Assembly (NCBI GenBank): GCA_050331095.1
Contig: JBHJHE010000001.1
Location: 35,751 to 99,750 of the forward strand
Direction of reading: 5' to 3'
Source of the DNA: MED-G105 sp050331095
Lineage (GTDB): Bacteria; Pseudomonadota; Alphaproteobacteria; Caulobacterales; Parvularculaceae
Length of the DNA stretch: 64,000 nt
Made by a program: the position numbers and the translations under genes. The notes under the pieces were generated by a model that was not told the DNA's origin, ran no database searches, and saw only the letters and a list, made by a program, of their open reading frames with translations. Within the stretch, counting starts at the first letter, position 1. Every line of letters starts with the position of its first letter. Below, piece by piece: positions 33,452 to 44,756 of this stretch.

Positions 33452-34009
33452 ATGGCCGGATTTTTCCTAGTTGTCGGAGCGCTCTTCGCGCTCGCCGCCG
33501 CCGCTTACTGGCGTTGGTCGCGCAACGTCGCCGCGGAGATCGCGGAGGGCGCGGAGGCGACGTGGGCCCGCATGCAGGCGCAGGAGCCCGAGCTTCTCGC
33601 GGGCGTCGACCGATCGACGTTCGACGCGATCTACGCCCGGGCCAACGCGCCGCGCTTTCCGAAATACGCCCTCGCCTGCGCCGCCGCCTTCGCCCTGGCG
33701 CTCCCGGCGACCTTCGCCGTCTTGAGCGGCGCGGCGTTTCTCGGCGAACGCGCCGGCGTCTTCGCTCCGCCGGCCGAGATCGCCAGATACATCCCGCTCG
33801 ACGAGGTCCGCAGCGCCGCCGACGATGGCGGGCGCGACGAACGGGCGCTCTACATCGCGGAGAGCTTCGCCGGGTTCTATTATTATTTCGGCGTCGTCGC
33901 CGTCTGGCTCGCGATCGTCGCCGTTGCGATGCGCAAGTTTCATCTGCGGCGGCCGGGAACGTTGCGCGACGAACTCATCCGTGCGCGGGAGGCGTCGGAC
34001 GACGCCTAG
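33452..34009 (+). CDS. Three-helix membrane protein, unknown function
   Basis: 185 residues: an N-terminal helix (GFFLVVGALFALAAAAYWRW), an acidic soluble stretch with EPELLAGVDRSTFDAIYARA, a second helix near residues 73-95, a soluble loop, and a third helix near 147-165 followed by basic residues. Start ATG 33452 has GGAG 9 bases upstream; the frame also begins at TTG 33437. No family recognised. It lies 31 bases after the DUF2244 gene and 28 before gloA, so it is probably co-transcribed with them. Confidence 0.7.
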   Translation: MAGFFLVVGALFALAAAAYWRWSRNVAAEIAEGAEATWARMQAQEPELLAGVDRSTFDAIYARANAPRFPKYALACAAAFALALPATFAVLSGAAFLGERAGVFAPPAEIARYIPLDEVRSAADDGGRDERALYIAESFAGFYYYFGVVAVWLAIVAVAMRKFHLRRPGTLRDELIRAREASDDA

Positions 34010-34037
34010 CGAACGCCAGTCCGGGAAAGGCTCAGCA

Positions 34038-34478
34038 ATGGAATATCTTCACACCATGGTCCGCGTGTCGGATCTCGACGCGTCGCTCGACTTTTATTGC
34101 GACGGCTTGGGGCTCGAGGAAATCAGCCGCTCCGACCACGAAAAAGGCCGCTTCACCCTCGTCTTCCTCGCCGCGCCCGGCGACGCGGAGGCGGCGCGCA
34201 CGAAGAAGGCGCCAATGGTCGAGCTCACCTACAATTGGGACCCGGAGGAGTACGCCGGGGGGCGGAACTTCGGCCACCTCGCTTACCGGGTCGACGACAT
34301 CTACGCCGCGTGCGAGCGGCTTTCCGGCAAGGGCGTCACGATCTCGCGGCCGCCGCGGGACGGACATATGGCCTTCGTCCGCTCGCCGGACGGCGTCTCG
34401 ATCGAACTCCTGCAAAAGGGCGAGGCGCTCGCGCCGAAAGAGCCCTGGGCGAGCATGGAGAACGTCGGCGCATGGTGA
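34038..34478 (+). CDS. gloA: Lactoylglutathione lyase (glyoxalase I)
   Basis: 146-residue VOC-fold metalloenzyme isomerising the methylglyoxal-glutathione hemithioacetal to S-lactoylglutathione. The four metal ligands are in order: His of LHTMVRVSD, Glu of MVELTYNWD, His of FGHLAYRVDD and Glu of SIELLQKGE. ATG 34038 has AAAGG upstream; the open frame further left is not conserved. About ten residues longer than E. coli GloA at the C-terminus. Confidence 0.94.
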   Translation: MEYLHTMVRVSDLDASLDFYCDGLGLEEISRSDHEKGRFTLVFLAAPGDAEAARTKKAPMVELTYNWDPEEYAGGRNFGHLAYRVDDIYAACERLSGKGVTISRPPRDGHMAFVRSPDGVSIELLQKGEALAPKEPWASMENVGAW

Positions 34479-34571
34479 GCCGTCACGCAGCGGTGAGCCC
34501 CCCGCTTAGCCTATTGTTAATGACGCGGGCCTCATAGCGGGGTCGATAGTCTTGAGGGAGGGGCGCTGACC

Positions 34572-35569
<998 letters not shown>

Positions 35570-35573
<4 letters not shown>

Positions 35574-37093
35574 AGGGCGCACTGATGATCGCCTGGCGCG
35601 AGTACCGCCAGTACATTTTCTCACGCGGTTTCGTTCTCTTCATCATCCTGACGCCGCTTCTGTTCGGCTTCGCGGCGTTGACGCTGTCGCTCATCGACAA
35701 GACCCGGCCTGTGCGCTCTTACGTCGTCGTCGACCTAACCGGCGACTACGCCGAGCTAATCGATGCGGAGATCCTCCGCCAGCAACGCCGCAGCGAGCTG
35801 CAGGCCTGGAACGTCTATATCGAGGCCATGGCGGACCCGGCGAAAATCTCGCCGGAGGACATTCCGTTTCCCTACGGCGTATCGCCGGCCTCGAACCGGC
35901 GTCTCGACGCGTTCGCCAAGTCAGGCGGTTTCGGCGCCGCGCAAGAAGCCGTCGCGCCGTACTTGCGCGACGGGGCGCCCGGTTTCGCGCCGCCGCGGCC
36001 GCTAACGCGCAAGCTTAGCCTCGCGCCGGAGCTCGCCGCGGCCGCCGACGCCGACGCCGCGGCCGCCGCGCTTCGTCCGTATCTCAACGGCGAGCGCCCC
36101 TATCCCGGATCGCCGAACGGGGAATTGTTCGCAGGCGTTGTCATCCCCGCGAACTTCGGCGTCGGGGAGAACCCGAAGAAAGCGCATTTCTGGACGAATA
36201 ATCTGACCGATCCGAGCTTGCAGATGACCGTCGCGGCCGCGCTCGAGTCGGCGTTGCGCGCAAAGACGGCGAAAGAGCTCGGCCTTTCGCGCGCCGACCT
36301 TAAGACCCTCGCCGACATTCGCGCGCCGATCGATTCCATGCGTCCGGACCGGCCCGACGCGACGGCCGCCGTCAATCGTCAGGACAAGTTCGAAACGGCG
36401 ATCCTGCCGGGGGCGCTCACCTACATGCTTCTCGTCATGGTGTTCGCCGTCGGCAATCCGCTGCTCACGAACACGATTGAGGAGCGTTCGAACAAGATCG
36501 TCGAAGTGCTGCTGGCGTCGGTGACCGCCGACCAACTGATGATCGGCAAGCTGATCGGCATCGCCGCCGTCGGCCTGACGATGCCGGCGATCCTGTTGAC
36601 GATCAGCGCCGTCACGACCCTTTCCGGCGTCGGGGGCGGCGGCTTCATGCGCGAGGCGCTGCTCGCGCTTTTCGGCTCGAACCTGTTGCCGGTGTTCGTC
36701 TTCTACTTCCTCAGCGCCTACGTGATTTACGCGATGATTTTCCTCGCGATCGGCGCCCTGTCGAATTCGCTGCAGGACGCGCAGACGTTCATGGGGCCGC
36801 TGATGTTGGTCGTTTTCGCGCCGATGCCGTTCGTCGTGATGATGTTCCAGAACCCCAACGGCCCCATCGCGTCGATCCTCACCTGGATCCCGATCTATAC
36901 GCCCTTCGCCGCGATGATGCGCGCCGCGGCCGACCCGCCGCTTTGGGAGATCCTCGGCGCCACCGCGTTGATGATCGCCTTCGCGGTTTTCTTGGGGCGG
37001 ATCATGGGCCGGATCTTCAAGAACGCGCTCTTGAACTCCAGCTCCGCGAAACTCGGCGAAATCTGGCGCCTCGCGCGGCCCCAGGCGGCCTGA
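35570..37093 (+). CDS. ABC-2 type exporter, permease subunit (NatB-like)
   Basis: 507-residue permease. One N-terminal transmembrane helix (near residues 18-40) is followed by a large ~230-residue extracytoplasmic domain, then five or six C-terminal helices beginning around TYMLLVMVFAVGNPLLTNTI; NTIEERSNKIVEVLLASV is the coupling-helix block of the NatB/ABC2_membrane_3 family. Starts at ATG 35570 inside the stop of the ATPase gene. Confidence 0.9.
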
Positions 37094-37097
37094 GCCG

Positions 37098-37355
37098 TCA
37101 GGCCTTGGAGGCTTCGTCGCCGACGCCGGCGTCGCTGACGGCGCTCGCGTTCTCCGCCGTCGGCCGCGGCGCCTCCCCGGCCGCTTTCGCGGGATCGAGG
37201 ATGAACAGCCGGTCGCAATACATGCACTCGGCGCGGCCGTCTTCGAGCGAGTACCAGACCTTCGGATGGCCGAGCGCGCCCCCGCCGCCGTCGCAGGCGA
37301 CGACGGGCGTCGCGACGTAGATCGTCTCAGGCGGCGGCGGCGCGGCGTCGTTCAT
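37098..37355 (-). CDS. CHCC zinc-finger protein (NDUFS6-like)
   Basis: 85-residue protein of the zf-CHCC family (PF10276), related to mitochondrial complex I subunit NDUFS6. Zinc ligands: Cys in VVACDGGGGALGHPKVWY, the His of GHP, and the two Cys of ECMYCDRLFIL. The C-terminal ~35 residues are low-complexity Ala/Glu. In alphaproteobacteria the family is considered a complex I-associated or iron-sulfur-related factor; no nuo genes are nearby. Convergent with the permease gene (4-base gap). Confidence 0.88.
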   Translation of the reverse strand: MNDAAPPPPETIYVATPVVACDGGGGALGHPKVWYSLEDGRAECMYCDRLFILDPAKAAGEAPRPTAENASAVSDAGVGDEASKA

Positions 37356-37452
37356 CGGCGTCGGTCGGGGCTCGGTTGCGTCGGCGCTGGATGCGCGCGG
37401 GCGCGCCGCCCCGTCAAGCCCCGCGGGCGCGGTTGACCGCAGCCGGACGTGC

Positions 37453-37466
37453 GGGCGATATCGCCC
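37453..37466. promoter_or_regulatory. Perfect 14-bp palindrome at the ABC ATPase start
   Basis: GGGCGATATCGCCC is a perfect palindrome ending two bases before the ATG at 37469, where a Shine-Dalgarno would normally sit; no other RBS is evident. It may be an operator or a translation-blocking hairpin. Self-complementary GC-rich 14-mers do occur by chance in DNA this GC-rich, so confidence is modest. Confidence 0.35.
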
Positions 37467-37468
37467 TT

Positions 37469-38419
37469 ATGTCGGACGCCGCCATCGCCATCAGCGCCAA
37501 GGGCCTGTCGAAAACCTACGCCGCGACCAAAAAAGCCCCCGCGAAAGAGGCGCTGAAAGGCGTCGACCTAGAGATCCCCGAAGGCTCGATTTTCGGCATT
37601 CTGGGCCACAACGGCGCGGGCAAGTCGACGTTCATAAACATCCTCTCCGGCCTGGTGAACAAAACGTCGGGTTCGGCGTGCGTCTGGGGCTTCGACATTG
37701 ACAGGAACCCGCGCCAGGCGCGCGCGAGCCTCGGCGTCGTGCCCCAGGAGATCACGACCGACGTTTTCTTCACGCCGAAGGAGGCGCTTGAAATCCACGC
37801 GGGCCTTTACGGCGTGCCGGTCGCCGAGCGGCGCACGATGGAGATCCTGAAGGCCCTCGGGCTCGACGACAAAGCCGACGCCTACGTGCGCCAGCTGTCG
37901 GGCGGCATGAAGCGCCGACTGCTCGTCGCCAAGGCGATGGTGCACAACCCGCCGATCTTGGTGCTCGACGAGCCGACCGCCGGCGTCGACATCGAACTGC
38001 GCAAGCAATTGTGGGAGTACGTCGTTCGGCTGAACGACCAGGGCGTGACGGTCGTTCTGACGACGCACTATCTCGAAGAAGCCCAGCAGCTTTGCGACGA
38101 GATCGCCATCATTCACCAGGGCGACGTCGTCGCCTGCGCGCCGACGGGCGAACTCCTCGCCTCGCTCGACCGGAAGACGCTCACCATCACCGCCGCGACG
38201 CCATTCGAACGCGCGCCCGACCTTGCCGGCTTCGACGCCGAGGTGACGGCGGACGGACGACTGATGGTGCCGTACGCCCCGAGCGCCGGCGCGGTGGCGG
38301 ACATTTTGGCGCGCATCGCGGAGACGGGAGCCGTGATCCGCGACATCAGCACCGACGAGGCCGACCTCGAGGACGTGTTCTTCGAACTGACCTACGGCCG
38401 CGACGCGCCCGCCGCTTGA
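37469..38419 (+). CDS. ABC transporter ATP-binding protein (YadG-like), permease not adjacent
   Basis: 316-residue ABC ATPase: Walker A LGHNGAGKST, signature LSGGMKRRLL, Walker B LVLDEPTAGVD, switch His TTHYLEEAQQLCDE. It resembles E. coli YadG, which works with permease YadH. Here the next gene is a convergent acyltransferase, and no ABC-2 permease follows, so the partner must be elsewhere (or the permease at 35570 is shared, which is speculative). Start ATG 37469 is directly preceded by the 14-bp palindrome; the frame continues upstream to 37376 without homology. Confidence 0.92.
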   Translation: MSDAAIAISAKGLSKTYAATKKAPAKEALKGVDLEIPEGSIFGILGHNGAGKSTFINILSGLVNKTSGSACVWGFDIDRNPRQARASLGVVPQEITTDVFFTPKEALEIHAGLYGVPVAERRTMEILKALGLDDKADAYVRQLSGGMKRRLLVAKAMVHNPPILVLDEPTAGVDIELRKQLWEYVVRLNDQGVTVVLTTHYLEEAQQLCDEIAIIHQGDVVACAPTGELLASLDRKTLTITAATPFERAPDLAGFDAEVTADGRLMVPYAPSAGAVADILARIAETGAVIRDISTDEADLEDVFFELTYGRDAPAA

Positions 38420-38426
38420 CCCGCGC

Positions 38427-39467
38427 TCACGCGTCGACGGGTTCGGCCTGCTCCACCGGCGTCCAGGGCGCGCCGGCGCGCACGTCCTCAAGGGCGTGCC
38501 GGCGAAGGGCGTTCGTCACTTCGGTCGGGTCGCCGGCGAGGTCGTCCGGCGAAATCATCGGGCCGAAGGTGATGTGGAAGCGCTTGCCGCGTTTGTTGAG
38601 AAGCTCGTTGAACAGCGTGATGTCCCGTAGTTCGGGGCTCAAATTTCGGAACCAGTAGTAAAGCCAAGAGTTGCGCGCCTCGATGTGCGCCGGCACCACC
38701 GGACATTCGTACTTTCGCGCGAAGATGGCGATCGACGACATCCACTCCTGCTCGGTGAGCGACCTGTTTTCGTCCATGTAGGCGAGGCGCCCGGATGGAA
38801 AGAGGACGACGCAAGAGTCCGATTCGAAAGCGTTCTTCGTCGCCACCAGCGTCTCGCGCGACCGCTGGCGCGTGCGCTTCTCCATCTTCCACTCCACGGG
38901 GATCATCAATTCGCCGAAGCGCGGCGAGACCCGCAGGGCGTCGCGATTGGCGAAGAACAGAAGATCCCTGCGGCGGTCGCGGAGCGCTTCGTACATCGCG
39001 ACGCCGTCGGCGATGCCCGTGGGGTGCGTCGACGCGATCAGCGCCCGCCCATGCGCAGGCACGTTCTCAAGTCCCGACGTCGTCAGCGAGAGGGCGAGCG
39101 TCTCCGTCACCCGGTCCATCGCCTCGGCCCCCGAGAGGCCGACTAGCCCGTCGGCCATGCGCTTGGCGCGCGGTTCTTTCAGAAGGGGGTAGAGCACCGA
39201 CCGGTAGAGCGGCCAGAACGGCGAGCTGACGAGCGTCGGCGCCCGCTCCTCGATGAGGATGTCGATGATGTGCTTGCCGCGAGCGACGAGATTCCGATCG
39301 TGGTCGTCGAGGATGCCGTCCTCGGCGCCGGGCGCGGCGGCGGCCATGGCCCGCGCCGCGTCGTCGGCGGCGCCATCGGACAGGCTCCGCGCGTTCGCTG
39401 CAGCGCCCGCGCCCACCGATCGCGCCGCGGCGACGTCCGGACGCGTCGTCTCCGCTGGATATCCCAT
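38427..39467 (-). CDS. PlsC-like 1-acyl-glycerol-phosphate acyltransferase family protein
   Basis: 346-residue acyltransferase. The catalytic block STHPTGIADG has the acyltransferase His with the Asp one residue further away than in the usual HX4D; FPSGRLAYM is the FPEGTRS-like substrate motif, and VVPAHIEARNSWLYYWFRNL a later block. Residues 1-60 are Ala-rich and poorly conserved, so the true start could be downstream of 39467. There is no transmembrane helix at the N-terminus. Related proteins acylate lysophospholipids or ornithine lipids; the substrate cannot be fixed from sequence. Confidence 0.75.
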   Translation of the reverse strand: MGYPAETTRPDVAAARSVGAGAAANARSLSDGAADDAARAMAAAAPGAEDGILDDHDRNLVARGKHIIDILIEERAPTLVSSPFWPLYRSVLYPLLKEPRAKRMADGLVGLSGAEAMDRVTETLALSLTTSGLENVPAHGRALIASTHPTGIADGVAMYEALRDRRRDLLFFANRDALRVSPRFGELMIPVEWKMEKRTRQRSRETLVATKNAFESDSCVVLFPSGRLAYMDENRSLTEQEWMSSIAIFARKYECPVVPAHIEARNSWLYYWFRNLSPELRDITLFNELLNKRGKRFHITFGPMISPDDLAGDPTEVTNALRRHALEDVRAGAPWTPVEQAEPVDA

Positions 39468-39526
39468 GCAGCCGATGCCGTTACCTCCGCGGAAGCCGTC
39501 GGCCCCGCGACGCGTCTACCGCGCGA

Positions 39527-40240
39527 TTATGCTTGAAGCGCGTCTTTTTGCATATCGGCGAGCGCCGCGCAGCCCTGTTTCGCAAGCCCGATGAGCGCGG
39601 CGAGCTGCTCCTCGCTGAAGGGCGCGCGTTCGGCCGTGCCCTGCACCTCCACAAGCCCGCCGACGCCGGTGATGACGAAGTTCATGTCGGCGTCCGCCGC
39701 GGAGTCCTCGTCATAATCGAGATCGAGCGCCGGCGCGCCGCCCACGAGCCCGCAGGAGACCGCGGCCACCGTGTCCGTAAGAGGGTCCGCCTTGATCACC
39801 CCGTCCCGCACGGCCCATTGGCAGCACTGTCCGAGCGCGACGAAAGCGCCTGTGACCGACGCCGTGCGCGTGCCGCCGTCCGCCTGGAGGACATCGCAGT
39901 CGATCAGGATCTGGCGCTCGCCAAGGGCTTTGAGGTCGACCACGGCGCGCAAAGCCCGGCCGATGAGGCGCTGGATCTCCTGCGTGCGGCCCGACTGGCC
40001 GTTCTTCGCCTCGCGGCGCATCCGCTCGTGGGTCGCGCGCGGCAGCATGCCGTATTCGGCGGTGACCCAGCCGCGCCCCTGGCCGCGCAGCCAGGGCGGC
40101 GTCGTCTCGTCCCAGCTCGCTGTGCATAGGACGTGAGTGTCACCGAACTTCACAAGGCACGAGCCCTCGGCGTGGCGCGCCGCGCCGGGCTCCAGCGTCA
40201 CTGCGCGCATTTCATCGAAGCTTCGGCCGGACGGTCGCAT
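39527..40240 (-). CDS. rph: Ribonuclease PH
   Basis: 237-residue phosphorolytic 3'-5' exoribonuclease that trims tRNA 3' ends. Full length: N-terminal MRPSGRSFDEMR, phosphate-binding GRTQEIQRLIGRALRAV, CDVLQADGGTRTASVTGAFV and the C-terminal EVQGTAERAPFSEEQL. Divergent from hrcA across a 173-base spacer, the gene order seen in most alphaproteobacteria (rph / hrcA-grpE). Confidence 0.97.
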   Translation of the reverse strand: MRPSGRSFDEMRAVTLEPGAARHAEGSCLVKFGDTHVLCTASWDETTPPWLRGQGRGWVTAEYGMLPRATHERMRREAKNGQSGRTQEIQRLIGRALRAVVDLKALGERQILIDCDVLQADGGTRTASVTGAFVALGQCCQWAVRDGVIKADPLTDTVAAVSCGLVGGAPALDLDYDEDSAADADMNFVITGVGGLVEVQGTAERAPFSEEQLAALIGLAKQGCAALADMQKDALQA

Positions 40241-40413
40241 GTGAGGGGGTCCTTTCCGAGCGCCGTCGACGCGGCGTTCGGCGTCGTTAGACGCGCGGCG
40301 CGCCGGTGTCGAGCGAGGGTTGCAACGACGCGCCCGCCGCGGCCGGCCTTTCGCGGCGCGCGAGCGCCGGTATTGTCGACGGCTTACGGAAGACGACCGC
40401 GAGACCGTTCTAC

Positions 40414-41493
40414 ATGAACCAACTGACCGATCTCGACGAGCGCGCCCGCCTGGTGTTCCGCCGGCTCGTCGAGACTTACCTCAACACCGGCGAACCCGTG
40501 GGCTCCCGCACGCTCTCGCAGGACGGCGACGTCAACGCGTCGCCGGCGACGATCCGTAACGTCATGGCCGACCTCACCGATCTCGGCCTCCTCACCGCGC
40601 CCCACATCTCCGCCGGGCGGCTGCCGACCGAGCTCGGCCTTCGGCTGTTCGTCGACGGGCTCATGCAGATCGGCGATTTGAGCGACGAGGAGCGCCGGGT
40701 CCTCGACGTCGGACGCATGGACGACGAGCCGGACGCGAGCCTTCTTGAGCGCGCCGCGGCGCGCTTGTCGGGCCTGACGAAAAGCGCAAGCCTCGTCCTC
40801 GCGCCGAAGTCGGAGGCGCCGTTGCGCCACATCGAGTTCGTCTCCACGGGGCCCGGCGAGGCGCTCGCCGTTCTCGTCTTCGACGGCGACCGCATCGAGA
40901 ACCGCGTCATGCGCGTGCCCGAAGGCCTGCCGCCTTCGGCCCTGACGACCGCGGGCAACTACCTGTCGGCCCGCCTGCGCGGCAAGACGATCGGCGAGAT
41001 GCGCGAGGCGATCGAAAACGAAATCGCCGCCAAAGAGGCCGCCCTCGACGACCTGACGTCGAAGCTCGTCGCCGACGGCGTCGCGGAGCTCTCCGGCGGC
41101 GCGCGCTCGACGCTCATCGTGCGCGGCCGCGGCCGGCTGCTCGACGAGGCCGGCGAGGCGGACCTTGAGCGCGTGCGCCTCCTGTTCGACGATCTGGAGC
41201 GCAAGCGCGACGTCATCGACCTCCTCAGCGCGGCGCGCGACGCCGCCGGGGTCAAAGTCTTCATCGGCTCCGAGAACCAGCTCTTCTCGCTTTCCGGATC
41301 GTCCGTGATCGTCGCGCCCTATCGGGACAACACGCAAAAAATCGTCGGCGTGCTCGGCGTCGTCGGCCCCACGCGCGTTAACTACGCCCGCGTCGTGCCA
41401 ATCGTGGACTACACCGCCGAAACCCTCTCCCGGGCGCTCGCCGGGGCCGGACGCGCCTCCGCGAGGGGCGACCGCGGGGGCGAATTCGGTTGA
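40414..41493 (+). CDS. hrcA: Heat-inducible transcription repressor HrcA
   Basis: 359-residue HrcA. The winged-helix DNA-binding N-terminus is SRTLSQDGDVNASPATIRNV and MADLTDLGLL followed by HISAGRLPTELGLR; the C-terminal GAF-like part includes FIGSENQLFSLSGSSVIVAPY and GPTRVNYARVVPIVDY. It represses groESL-type operons by binding CIRCE. No CIRCE element was found upstream of rph/hrcA or grpE, so targets are elsewhere. ATG 40414 gives the canonical start, although the frame opens at 40306. Confidence 0.95.
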   Translation: MNQLTDLDERARLVFRRLVETYLNTGEPVGSRTLSQDGDVNASPATIRNVMADLTDLGLLTAPHISAGRLPTELGLRLFVDGLMQIGDLSDEERRVLDVGRMDDEPDASLLERAAARLSGLTKSASLVLAPKSEAPLRHIEFVSTGPGEALAVLVFDGDRIENRVMRVPEGLPPSALTTAGNYLSARLRGKTIGEMREAIENEIAAKEAALDDLTSKLVADGVAELSGGARSTLIVRGRGRLLDEAGEADLERVRLLFDDLERKRDVIDLLSAARDAAGVKVFIGSENQLFSLSGSSVIVAPYRDNTQKIVGVLGVVGPTRVNYARVVPIVDYTAETLSRALAGAGRASARGDRGGEFG

Positions 41494-41619
41494 AGTCTAC
41501 GGCGGCGCCGCATACATCGCCCGCTGGCGCGCCCCGGGGGAAGCGGATCGCGCCTGAAAGCCCAACACGCGACGCCGTTCGAGCGCCATCGCGGCCGCCT
41601 CGCAGGGCCCGGAGCCACC

Positions 41620-42345
41620 ATGACCGACAAAGACGACATTAACGACGACCCGAGCGACGCCGACGGGCAACACGCCCAAAAGGCCGCGTCCGACAACGAC
41701 GCCGAGACCGACGCCGTCGACGAGGACGACGACGTCGAACTCGACCGCGAAACGCTGGAGGCGTCCGCGGCCGAACTCATGGCCGAGGTCGAAACGCTGC
41801 AGGACCGCGTCCTGCGCCTCAACGCCGAGCTGGAGAACACCCGCCGACGGGCCGAGCGCGAGAAAGCCGACGCCGGCCGATACGCGATCGCCAACTTCGC
41901 CCGCGATCTTCTGTCGGTCGCCGACAATTTCGAGCGCGCCATCGCCGCCGCGCCGGAGGCCGCCGAAGACGAGGCGACGTCGAGCCTCCTCACCGGCGTG
42001 CGCATGACCGAGAAAGAACTGCTCGCGGCCTTCTCGCGCCACGGCGTCAAACGCATCGAAACCGACGGCTCGAAGTTCGACCCCAACCTGCACCAGGCCG
42101 TCGCCCAGGCGCCGGCCGCCGGCGTCCCGGCGGGACACATCGCGCAAACGGCGCAAACGGGCTTTATACTCGGCGAGCGCGTCCTGCGCGCGGCGATGGT
42201 CGTCGTCTCCACCGGCGAACCGGAAGCCCCGCCGATGGCGACCCGCGAACCGCCGGTCGTCGCCGAGCCGCAGGACGGCGCGGCGAACGACAGCGAAGAC
42301 GGCGACGAGACCGGCCCCGGCGCAAGGGTCGATACAAGCGCCTAG
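41620..42345 (+). CDS. grpE: GrpE nucleotide exchange factor for DnaK
   Basis: 241-residue GrpE. An acidic disordered N-terminus (~45 residues) precedes the long coiled coil (AELMAEVETLQDRVLRLNAE onward), then the conserved VRMTEKELLAAFSRHGVKRI and FDPNLHQAVAQ in the beta domain. The last ~40 residues are an extra acidic, Pro-rich tail not found in E. coli. It promotes ADP release from DnaK. The stop TAG overlaps the convergent stop of the aldolase gene in the palindrome CTAG. Confidence 0.95.
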   Translation: MTDKDDINDDPSDADGQHAQKAASDNDAETDAVDEDDDVELDRETLEASAAELMAEVETLQDRVLRLNAELENTRRRAEREKADAGRYAIANFARDLLSVADNFERAIAAAPEAAEDEATSSLLTGVRMTEKELLAAFSRHGVKRIETDGSKFDPNLHQAVAQAPAAGVPAGHIAQTAQTGFILGERVLRAAMVVVSTGEPEAPPMATREPPVVAEPQDGAANDSEDGDETGPGARVDTSA

Positions 42346-43381
42346 ACAGCCGCGCGCGCCGCGGCGACGAAGGCGTCGACCTCCGCATCCGTCGTTTCGA
42401 ACGAACAGATCAGTCGCTGCATCGCGCCGCCGGACGGGTCGCCCGGCGTGATCCACGGATAGAACCGCGCGCCGTCGGCCCGCAGACGGTCGGCGACGCC
42501 GGGCGGGAACGACGCGAACGCCTCGTTCGCGTCCGTCGGGCCCCAGACCCGCACGCCGTCGATGTCGCCGAGCGCGCTCGCGAGGCGGGCCGCGGCGGCG
42601 TTGGCGCGCGCCGCGAGGCGCAGCCATAGTCCGTCGTCGAAGTAAGCTTCGAACTGGGCGGCGACGAAACGTTGCTTGGACCACAGATGGCCGGCGCGCT
42701 TGCGGCGGAATTCGAAATCGCCGGCGGCGTCCGGGTCGAAAAACACCACCGCTTCGGCGACGAGACAGCCGTTCTTGGTGCCGCCGAGGCAAAGAACGTC
42801 GACGCCGGCCCGCCAGGTGAGGTCCGCGGGCGCGACGTCGAGCGCCGCGACGGCGTTCGCGAACCGCGCCCCGTCCATGTGGACTTTCAAGCCGTTTTCA
42901 TGGGCGAAGCCGCAAAGCGCGGTCACGTCGTCGAGGCCGTAGCCCGCGCCGCGTTCGCTCGCCTGGGTCAGCGACAGGACCCGCGGCGGCGCGCCATGGG
43001 GCGGACGCTCCGGATACCCGGCGAGGGCGCGCGCCACCGTTTCGACGTCGAGCCGGGCCGCGTCGCCCGGCAGCGGGATCAGCTTGGCGCCGCCGGTGAG
43101 GAACTCCGCGCCGGCGCATTCGTCCATCTGGATGTGGCTTTCCTCATGGCAGAACACCATGCCGTAGGGCGGCGTCAGGACCGACAGGGCGAGCCCGTTC
43201 GCCGCGCCGCCGGTCGAGACGAAATAGACCGCGACGTCGCGCTCGAAGACCTCGCAGAACTTTTCGCGCGCCCGCCTCGTGGCGTCGTCGCCGCCATAGG
43301 CCGGCGCCGCGCCGCGGTTCTCCCGCGCGATCGCCTCCATGATCTCCGGGGCGACGCCGGCCCAATTGTCGGATGCGAAGG

Positions 43382-43385
<4 letters not shown>
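42342..43385 (-). CDS. Low-specificity threonine aldolase / beta-eliminating-lyase family PLP enzyme
   Basis: 347-residue fold-type I PLP enzyme of the threonine aldolase (PF01212) family, cleaving L-threonine or allo-threonine to glycine and acetaldehyde. The PLP Lys is in CLGGTKNGCL; VHMDGARFANAV carries the PLP-binding Asp; the N-terminal SDNWAGVAPEI matches the SDN start of the family. ATG 43385 has AGGAGGG upstream and overlaps the MFS stop (ATGA), so carrier and enzyme are coupled. Confidence 0.92.
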
Positions 43386-44605
<1,220 letters not shown>

Positions 44606-44756
44606 GCGGCTCCCCAGGGCGCTTCCCCCGTCGTTCAAGTAAAGAGACGGCGCTCGCCGCTTGAACGGCGGTCGAACCGTACACTTATCTGTCGCCGGAC
44701 GACTTGTCGTCACGCCGTTGGCCCCGGGAGCGCCGCACGCCTTGTCTCTTCAATCC

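Noticed and set aside
40241..40413. Possible CIRCE element or heat-shock promoter between rph and hrcA
   Set aside because: Looked for TTAGCACTC-N9-GAGTGCTAA and for a sigma-32-like -35/-10; neither is present in this spacer or in 41494-41619.
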